Shown: positions 58,465-64,000 of the stretch, piece after piece
How the letters are laid out: every line of letters starts with the position of its first letter
How positions within the stretch are numbered: the stretch's first letter is position 1
Assembly (NCBI GenBank): GCA_963721345.1
Contig: CAVRIT010000001.1
Coordinates: 1,550,001 to 1,614,000 of the forward strand
Reading direction: 5' to 3'
Source of the DNA: JACDAN01 sp963721345
Lineage (GTDB): Bacteria; Actinomycetota; Thermoleophilia; Gaiellales; Gaiellaceae
Length of the DNA stretch: 64,000 bases
The notes under the pieces: model-generated
What the model saw: only the letters and a program-made list of their open reading frames with translations
Database searches by the model: none
Told to the model about the DNA's origin: nothing
Position numbers and translations under genes: made by a program

Positions 58465-60186
58465 GTGCTGTGCAGAGCTTTCATTTGTTGCCTGCTTGCA
58501 GGCATTTTCGCGTCGCCGGCGGCGGGGGCCGTCCAGACGCTCATGCCGGGCGTCACGTACGAGAAGCGGCTGCAGTTCACACGCTTCGGACCGATGCGCC
58601 TCCACATCCTCAGCGCGCCGAAGCCGGACGGCGCCCTCTACAAGGTGCAGCCGGTGCTCTCGAACGGCGCGGTCGTCGGGCGCGAGCGCGTGACGTCGAT
58701 GCAGCGCCGCGCGGAACAGAGCGCGACGACGGCCGGCGTCAACGGCGACCTGTTCACGTGGGCCGACGGCATCCCCTCGAGCGGGTTGATCCAGGACGGG
58801 ATCCTCAAGACGACGCCGCACCCGAAGCGCTCCATGGTCGGTGTCGACACCGTGGGGAACCTCCGCGTTGAGCGCGTCGCGATGCTCGCGACCTGGCAGG
58901 GATCGGGCCCGCGGCGGCCCGTCCACCTCCTCAACCGCCCGCCCGGCCCGAACGGCACTTCGCTGTACACCCCGGCCTACGGGACGTCGACGCCGCCGAA
59001 CAACGGCGCCGTCGAGGCCGTGCTCTCACCCTTCCCCGCCGCGACACCGCACACGGAGCTCGTCGGGTTCGTCACGGAGAACCGGCGCGGGGGCACGCCG
59101 ATCCCGCCGGGCGGAGCCGTTCTCGCCGCGAAGGGCTCGCAGGCCCAGCGGCTCGCGGTGGAGGCCGCCGCGGGCCAGCTCGTCACCGTCCGCCTGATCC
59201 TCCGCCCCGAGTGGCGCGATGTGCCGGAGGCCCTGGGCGGGGGCCCGGTGCTCGTCCGGAACGGCGCGCCGATCTTCCGCGCCGGCGAGGACTTCGGGAC
59301 GTACCACCTGAACCGGCGTCACCCGCGCACAGCGGTCGGTCAGCGCGCCGACGGGCGGATCATCATGCTCGTCGTCGACGGTCGGCGGCCCGGCTACTCC
59401 GCGGGCATGACGAACTTCGAGCTCGCGCAGATGATGATCCGGCTCGGCGCGGTCACCGCGTCCGGGCTCGACGCGGGCGGCTCGTCGACGATGGCGTTCG
59501 ACGGGCAATTGCTCAGCCGTCCGTCCGACACGAGCGGCGAGCGGATGGTCGCCGAGTCTCTGCTGGTCAGCTACTCCGGCGTCTACGCGCCGGCGCCCGA
59601 GCTGACGTTCTCCCCCAACGGGGACGGGGCGGGCGACAAGCAGACGCTGCGGTTCAAGGTCGTCAAGCAGTCGTCGGTGACCGCGACGCTGACCGGCCCC
59701 GGCGGGATCACGCGGACGCTCGACGCCGGCGAGCGCCGGCCGGGCGTCTACGAGTTCGACTGGCCGGGGCGCGTCAACGGCACGCCCGAGCCGGAGGGGC
59801 GGTGGCGCCTGACCGTCCGGGCGACGGACAGCGAAGGCCGCAGCTCGGTCGCCGAACGCGGCTTCTACCTCAACAACACGCTCGGGTTCATCACCGTGAG
59901 CCCGCTGCGGGCCAACCTGCACCGCCGCCGTGGCGGACGTGTCGCGATCGGCTTCCAGCTCACGCGGGCCTCCCGCGTGGACGTGACGATCACGTCGAAG
60001 ACCGGCCAGCTGCTGCGCGTCGTGCGCAGCGCGCGGGCGCCTGCAGGCCGGGTGATCGTGCACTGGAACGGCAAGTACCCGAACGGGAAGACCGTCTTCT
60101 CGGGGACGTACGTCGCCAAGGTGACCGCTCACACGAGCGCGGGGCGGGTCGACCTGGCGCGGTCGTTCCGCGTGCGCAGGCGCTAG
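58465..60186 (+). CDS. Secreted phosphodiester glycosidase (NAGPA-like) with Ig-like C-terminal domains
   Basis: 573 residues with signal peptide FICCLLAGIFASPAAGAV. The NAGPA/phosphodiester-glycosidase domain spans about 90-370 (TTAGVNGDLFTWADGIPSSG, RHPRTAVGQRADGRIIMLVV, ASGLDAGGSSTMAFDGQLLS). Such enzymes remove sugars from phosphodiester linkages or handle cell-wall glycans. Two C-terminal FlgD-like Ig domains follow (LTFSPNGDGAGDKQTLRFKV; VIVHWNGKYPNGKTVFSGTY). The gene is near surface-polysaccharide genes. Extracellular action is likely; exact substrate unknown. Confidence 0.88.
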   Translation: MLCRAFICCLLAGIFASPAAGAVQTLMPGVTYEKRLQFTRFGPMRLHILSAPKPDGALYKVQPVLSNGAVVGRERVTSMQRRAEQSATTAGVNGDLFTWADGIPSSGLIQDGILKTTPHPKRSMVGVDTVGNLRVERVAMLATWQGSGPRRPVHLLNRPPGPNGTSLYTPAYGTSTPPNNGAVEAVLSPFPAATPHTELVGFVTENRRGGTPIPPGGAVLAAKGSQAQRLAVEAAAGQLVTVRLILRPEWRDVPEALGGGPVLVRNGAPIFRAGEDFGTYHLNRRHPRTAVGQRADGRIIMLVVDGRRPGYSAGMTNFELAQMMIRLGAVTASGLDAGGSSTMAFDGQLLSRPSDTSGERMVAESLLVSYSGVYAPAPELTFSPNGDGAGDKQTLRFKVVKQSSVTATLTGPGGITRTLDAGERRPGVYEFDWPGRVNGTPEPEGRWRLTVRATDSEGRSSVAERGFYLNNTLGFITVSPLRANLHRRRGGRVAIGFQLTRASRVDVTITSKTGQLLRVVRSARAPAGRVIVHWNGKYPNGKTVFSGTYVAKVTAHTSAGRVDLARSFRVRRR

Positions 60187-60195
60187 CTTCCGCGC

Positions 60196-60873
60196 GTGCT
60201 CCACGAAATCACCGAGGCGCTGACCTCGCTGATCGGCGACCACGGCGTCTACGCCGTCTTCGCGCTGATGCTGATCGACGCCGTGCTGCCGGCGGCGAGC
60301 GAGCTCGTGATGGTCTACGCGGGCGCCGTCGCGGCCGGAGCGTTCGCGGGCCAGGACGTCGTCCTCTTCGGGAGGCACATCGACTCGGAGACGTGGGCCT
60401 GGTTCACGATGGCGATGGCCGGGGGCATCGGCTACATCATCGGCTCGATCATCGGCTGGGCGATCGGGTACTACGGCGGGCGGCCGTTCCTCGAGCGCCG
60501 CGGCCGCTGGGTGCACATCACGCCGGACCGGCTGGAGCGCGCCGAGCGCTGGTTCGACCGGTACGGCGACTGGGCGGTCTTCCTCGGCCGGATGACACCG
60601 GTCGTCCGCTCGTTCATCGCCATCCCGGCCGGCGTCGCGAAGATGCCGCTCGGCCGCTACACGCTGCTGACGATCCCGGGCTCGCTGCTGTGGGCGTTCG
60701 CGTTCGCCGGGGCCGGTTGGGCCGCCGGAGCGAGCTGGGAGCACTTCCACCACGGTTTCCGGTACGCCGAGTACGTTGTCGCAGCGGTCATCGTGGCGGT
60801 GATCGTCGGCGCGATCGTCCATCATCGACGTGGCACTAAGATGAGCCGCCGTGCCGAAGATCCCGCTCGTTGA
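60196..60873 (+). CDS. DedA-family membrane protein
   Basis: 225 residues from GTG 60196; TAGCTT ends 6 nt upstream. HGVYAVFALMLIDAVLPAAS with its membrane-embedded acidic residue, and FLGRMTPVVRSFIAIPAGVA with the conserved Arg, are the DedA/SNARE-associated signatures. Members flip undecaprenyl phosphate or phospholipids. Overlaps the aminotransferase gene by 23 nt, fitting a role in lipid-carrier recycling for polysaccharide. Confidence 0.92.
   Translation: MLHEITEALTSLIGDHGVYAVFALMLIDAVLPAASELVMVYAGAVAAGAFAGQDVVLFGRHIDSETWAWFTMAMAGGIGYIIGSIIGWAIGYYGGRPFLERRGRWVHITPDRLERAERWFDRYGDWAVFLGRMTPVVRSFIAIPAGVAKMPLGRYTLLTIPGSLLWAFAFAGAGWAAGASWEHFHHGFRYAEYVVAAVIVAVIVGAIVHHRRGTKMSRRAEDPAR
60837..60842 (+). 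promoter_or_regulatory. -10 candidate for the DegT aminotransferase gene
   Basis: TAAGAT ends 8 nt before GTG 60851 and lies inside the end of the dedA gene. Confidence 0.4.
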
Positions 60874-61933
60874 CGTCAAGGCGCAGTACGCGCCGCTGAT
60901 GGAGGAGTTGCGGGAGCGCTTCGAGGCCGTCCTCGACTCCTCGACGTTCATCCGCGGCCCGCAGGTCCAGGCCTTCGAGGAGGAGGCGGCCGTCTACCTC
61001 GGTGCGAAACGCACCGTCGGGGTCGCGAACGGCACCGATGCGCTGGTGCTCGTGCTCGATGCGATGGGGATCGGGCCTGGCGACGAGGTGATCTGTCCGG
61101 CGTTCACCTTCTACGCGACCGCCGAGTCGATCGCGCGCCGCGGCGCGACGCCGGTCTTCGCGGACATCGATCCCGCCACGCTCAACCTGGATCCCGAGGA
61201 CGTTGCCGGCCGGATCACCGACCGGACGCGGGCGATCATGCCGGTCCACCTGTTCGGGAGGCCGGCGCCGATCGAGGAGCTGGCCGGTCACGGCTTGCCG
61301 ATCATCGAGGACGCGGCGCAGGCCTTCGGCTCGCCCGGCATCGCGCAGTCGGTCGCCTCGACGTTCAGCTTCTACCCGACGAAGAATCTGTTCTGCCTCG
61401 GCGACGGAGGACTCGTCGCGGCGAATGACGAAGAGTTGGCCGACCGGATCCGGATGCTCGCCTTCCACGGTTCGCGCGACAAGACCGACTTCCAGTTCGT
61501 GGGCTACAACTCCCGCCTCGACGAGCTGCAGGCCGCGTTCCTGCGGGTCTTCCTCACGCACCTCGACGAATGGACGCGAGGGCGGCGGGAGGCCGCGGCA
61601 CGGTACGCCGAGCTCGGCCTCGGCGACCTCGTCCAGATCCCGGAGGACGAGCAGGGGCACGTCTACCACCTGTTCGTCTGCCGCTCGCCGGAGCGCGACC
61701 GCATCCGCGAGGCGCTCGGCGCCGCGGACATCGCGTCGGCGACGTACTACACGACGCCGCTCCACCTCCAGCCTGCGCTCCGCTTCCTGGGCTGGGAGCC
61801 CGGCTCGCTGCCCGCCACCGAGGACGCCGGCCGCGAGAACTTCTCGATCCCGCTGTGGCCGGGCATCTCCGCGGAGGTGCAGGAGCGCGTTGTCCAGACA
61901 GTCCGGTCCGCCGTCGGAGTGGGCGTCGGATGA
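60851..61933 (+). CDS. DegT/DnrJ/EryC1/StrS-family sugar aminotransferase
   Basis: PLP-dependent enzyme that aminates a nucleotide-linked keto-sugar. 360 residues from GTG 60851. IPLVDVKAQYAPLMEELRER, GVANGTDALVLVLDAMGIGP, PVHLFGRPAPI, EDAAQAFGS and the PLP-lysine SFYPTKNLFCLGDGG are diagnostic. It precedes, by ATGA overlap, a 4,6-dehydratase that would make its keto-sugar substrate. Confidence 0.94.
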   Translation: MPKIPLVDVKAQYAPLMEELRERFEAVLDSSTFIRGPQVQAFEEEAAVYLGAKRTVGVANGTDALVLVLDAMGIGPGDEVICPAFTFYATAESIARRGATPVFADIDPATLNLDPEDVAGRITDRTRAIMPVHLFGRPAPIEELAGHGLPIIEDAAQAFGSPGIAQSVASTFSFYPTKNLFCLGDGGLVAANDEELADRIRMLAFHGSRDKTDFQFVGYNSRLDELQAAFLRVFLTHLDEWTRGRREAAARYAELGLGDLVQIPEDEQGHVYHLFVCRSPERDRIREALGAADIASATYYTTPLHLQPALRFLGWEPGSLPATEDAGRENFSIPLWPGISAEVQERVVQTVRSAVGVGVG

Positions 61934-63844
61934 ATCTCATGGTCAACCGCCACCGGCTGTGGCAGCTGGTCGCCGATGCCGGCCTGATCGCCGCAGCGTG
62001 GTACCTCGCCTTCCAGCTGCGCTTCGACTTCAACGTTCCGCCGACCTTCGAGGAGGGCCTGCTCGCCACGACGCTGCTCGTCGTTGCGATCAAGCTGGCG
62101 GTCTTCGTCGCGCTCGGCTTCTACAACCGCTGGTGGCGTTATGTGTCCACGAAGGACATGTGGCGAGCGGCGCTCGGCGTTCTCGTGGCGTCGGTGCTCG
62201 CCGCCCTCGCGATCTACTTCGGCGATCCGTTCGAGCGGCGGCTCCCGCGAGGTGTCGTGCTGATGGACTTCGTGCTCCTGCTCGGGTTCGTCGCCGGCTC
62301 GCGGTTGGCGGCGAGGACGATCTTCGAGCGCCCGACGGCTTCGAGCCTCGTCGCGCGGGGCAAGGAAGTCATCGTCGTCGGCGCGGGGGATGCCGGTCAG
62401 CTCGTGATCCGCGAGATGCAGCGATCGCGTCAGCTCGGCTACACGCCCATCGGGCTCGTCGACGACGACCCGAGGAAGAAGAACCTGCGCGTCCACGGCG
62501 TGCGTGTGCTCGGTAGGACGGACGAGCTGCCGCACGTCCTCCGCGACAACCGTCCCGACGAGCTCCTGATCGCGATCCCGTCGGCCTCCGGTGAGGACCG
62601 GCAGAAGATCGTCGAGATCGCGCGGCGCGAGGGCGTCGCCGTCAAGACGCTGCCCGGGCTCTACGAGCTGATCGCGGACGAGGAGAACCTCGCGGGGCGC
62701 ATCCGGCCGGTGCAGGTCGAGGACGTCCTCGGCCGCGAGCCCGTGGAGGTCGACATCGAGGCGATCTCGGAGTACCTGCGCGACGAGACCGTGCTCGTCA
62801 CCGGCGCGGGTGGCTCGATCGGCTCCGAGCTCTGCCGCCAGATCTCGCGGTGCGGTCCGGCGCGTCTCGTGCTCGTCGACCAGGCCGAGACGCCGCTCTT
62901 CGAGATCGAACGCGAGCTCGTGGACGAGCGCCAGTTCACGGCGAGCATCCCGGTGCTGGCCGACGTCTCGAACCGAACACGGATGCGCCACGTCTTCGAG
63001 CGCTACCGCCCCGGCGTCGTCTTCCACTCCGCGGCCTACAAGCACGTTCCGCTGATGGAGGCGAACCCGCTCGAGTCGGTGCGCAACAACGTCCTCGCCA
63101 CGAAGGTCGTCGCCGACACGGCGGTCGAGTACGACGCGAAGCGCTTCGTCCTGATCTCGACGGACAAGGCGCTGAACCCGAAGGCGGTCTACGGGCAGTG
63201 CAAGGCGCTCTGCGAGTGGATCGTGGAGGCGTACGGGTGCCGGGCCGACGTGCCCACGCGGTTCGTCGCCGTGCGCTTCGGCAACGTCTTGGGCTCCGCG
63301 GGCAGCGTGATCACGATCTTCAAGCGCCAGATCGAGCAGGGCGGGCCGGTCACGATCACGCACCCGGAGATGACGCGCTACTTCATGACCATCCCGGAGG
63401 CCGTCGTCGCTGGTCGTCCAGGCCGGGTCGATCGGCGGCGCCGGAGAGATCTACGTGCTCGACATGGGCGAGCCGGTCTCGATCCTCGAGCTCGCCCGCG
63501 ACATGATCCGGCTCTCCGGCAAGGAGCCCGAGCGGGACATCCCGTTCAACTACATCGGCGTGAGGGCCGGCGAGAAGCTCCACGAAGAGCTGTGGGGCGC
63601 GGACGAGGAGATCGCCTCGACGGGGCATCCGAAGATCCAGCGGGCCAGGCGCAGGCCGATCAGCGCCGAGTGGCTGGACGAGGAGCTCGTCGAGCTGGAG
63701 CGATTGGTGCACGACGGCGAGACGCTCGAGGCCGTCTCCCGGCTCTCGACGATGATGAAGGCCCCGGTTCGCCTAGGGCTGGGGCGCGAGCAGCAGGTCG
63801 AGCAGCTTGACGGGATCGCGCCGGACGCGCGCCGCGCCCGCTGA
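61930..63844 (+). CDS. Membrane-bound UDP-sugar 4,6-dehydratase (CapD/FlaA1/PglF type), one frameshift
   Basis: N-terminal four-helix membrane domain (LWQLVADAGLIAAAWYLAFQ), a CoA/NAD-binding-like domain (EVIVVGAGDAGQLVIREMQR), then the SDR catalytic domain with VTGAGGSIGSELCRQ and SAAYKHVPLMEANP. LISTDKALNPKAVYGQCK also belongs to it. Near 63415 the frame shifts (extra G; EAV-SLVVQAGSIGGAGEIYV across it) and continues with DMGEPVSILELARDMIRLSG to the TGA at 63844. About 637 residues. The last 72 bp overlap the convergent gene, so the real stop may be earlier, perhaps at a TAG near 63774 after another indel. Confidence 0.88.
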
Positions 63845-64000
63845 CTCCCGCTTCCTGACGACGAGCGCCCGCGGGTCGGTGATCGGCACGAGCCTTCCCT
63901 GGCGGATCAGCTCCTCGTCAACGCCGCCGAGGCGGCCGCCGAACGTCGTGTAGACGGGCACGCCGAGGGCCGCGGCCTCGCGGTTCATCGTCCCGCCCGC
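63773..64000 (-). CDS. DUF354-like glycosyltransferase/epimerase-fold protein, 5' end outside window
   Basis: Only the C-terminal 75 residues are visible, open to the window edge. AGGTMNREAAALGVPVYTTF and GGRLGGVDEELIRQGRLVPI match the end of DUF354 proteins, relatives of UDP-GlcNAc 2-epimerases in polysaccharide clusters. Convergent with the dehydratase gene. Confidence 0.72.
   Translation of the reverse strand, partial: AGGTMNREAAALGVPVYTTFGGRLGGVDEELIRQGRLVPITDPRALVVRKRESAGAARVRRDPVKLLDLLLAPQP

Noticed and set aside
59026..60951. 641-codon minus-strand open frame under the glycosidase and DedA genes
   Set aside because: Shadow of two well-recognised plus-strand proteins.
1..64000. tRNA, rRNA, CRISPR array, insertion sequence, prophage or attachment site
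   Set aside because: None recognised: no transposase or integrase motif, no regularly spaced repeats, no tRNA-like cloverleaf noticed by eye. A tRNAscan/Infernal run would be decisive.

Overview
The window is a GC-rich, densely packed bacterial chromosome segment. It has frequent GTG starts, many NTGA start/stop overlaps, apparent leaderless promoters of TANNNT type, a Bacillus/actinobacteria-style menaquinol:cytochrome c reductase (qcrABC), PPOX-family flavoproteins and a GerW-like protein. Together these suggest a Thermoleophilia-like (Gaiellales/Solirubrobacterales) actinobacterium, possibly a metagenome-derived contig. The taxon is an inference; no rRNA or tRNA gene was found.

Layout: (1) 1-11.0 kb, a purine catabolism island: NCS2 purine permease, M20 allantoate-amidohydrolase-like enzyme, DUF3830 protein, membrane urate hydroxylase (PuuD), OHCU decarboxylase, HIU hydrolase, 8-oxoguanine-deaminase-like enzyme, adenine deaminase and a three-subunit xanthine dehydrogenase. 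They form two divergent operons that carry adenine/guanine-type bases through xanthine and urate to allantoin; allantoinase is not in the window. (2) 11.1-16.2 kb: Nudix hydrolase, DMT-family protein, an EthD/crotonase/crotonase operon, a GerW-like protein, an HtrA-like protease and a PaaG-like isomerase. (3) 16.2-20.6 kb: a zinc-ribbon membrane protein, an XRE regulator with a twin-palindrome operator, a previously unannotated SelW/Rdx-like SELENOPROTEIN with an in-frame TGA (17381-17599, minus) and a good bacterial SECIS hairpin, LemA and a DUF2207 protein, then a mosaic of duplicated gene ends. (4) 20.6-26.3 kb: GNAT, paaABCD (phenylacetyl-CoA epoxidase), a secreted Ca-binding-repeat protein and a TetR regulator. 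(5) 26.4-39.6 kb: M36 metalloprotease, lipid kinase, pectinacetylesterase-like protein, 2-oxoacid dehydrogenase E1a/E1b/E2, formamidase, HIRAN protein, CHRD protein, phosphodiesterase and Pcm. This stretch carries about ten single-base frameshifts, probably sequencing or assembly errors. (6) 39.7-44.5 kb: GtrA, two glycosyltransferase-type membrane proteins, YmdB-like phosphoesterase and a degenerate M23 protein. (7) 44.6-55.8 kb, a heme/respiration/menaquinone block: AI-2E transporter, hemB, hemL, qcrABC, menG, polyprenyl synthase, PPOX, a PPOX-UbiA fusion and a Rieske oxygenase. (8) 55.8-64 kb: an ABC-2 exporter, a phosphodiester glycosidase, DedA, and the start of a surface-polysaccharide locus (DegT aminotransferase, 4,6-dehydratase, DUF354).

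How it works together: the purine operons, the phenylacetate genes and the crotonases point to a heterotroph using purines and aromatic or acyl-CoA substrates. PuuD carries a c-type heme, so urate oxidation may feed electrons to the cytochrome chain. HemB/HemL supply tetrapyrrole for the QcrABC complex, and MenG, the polyprenyl synthase and the UbiA fusion supply its menaquinone. Two regulatory habits recur. First, transcription units often open with TANNNT placed 6-9 nt before the start codon. Second, operon genes are joined by ATGA, GTGA, TTGA and even CTGA overlaps; the CTGA cases imply CTG start codons.
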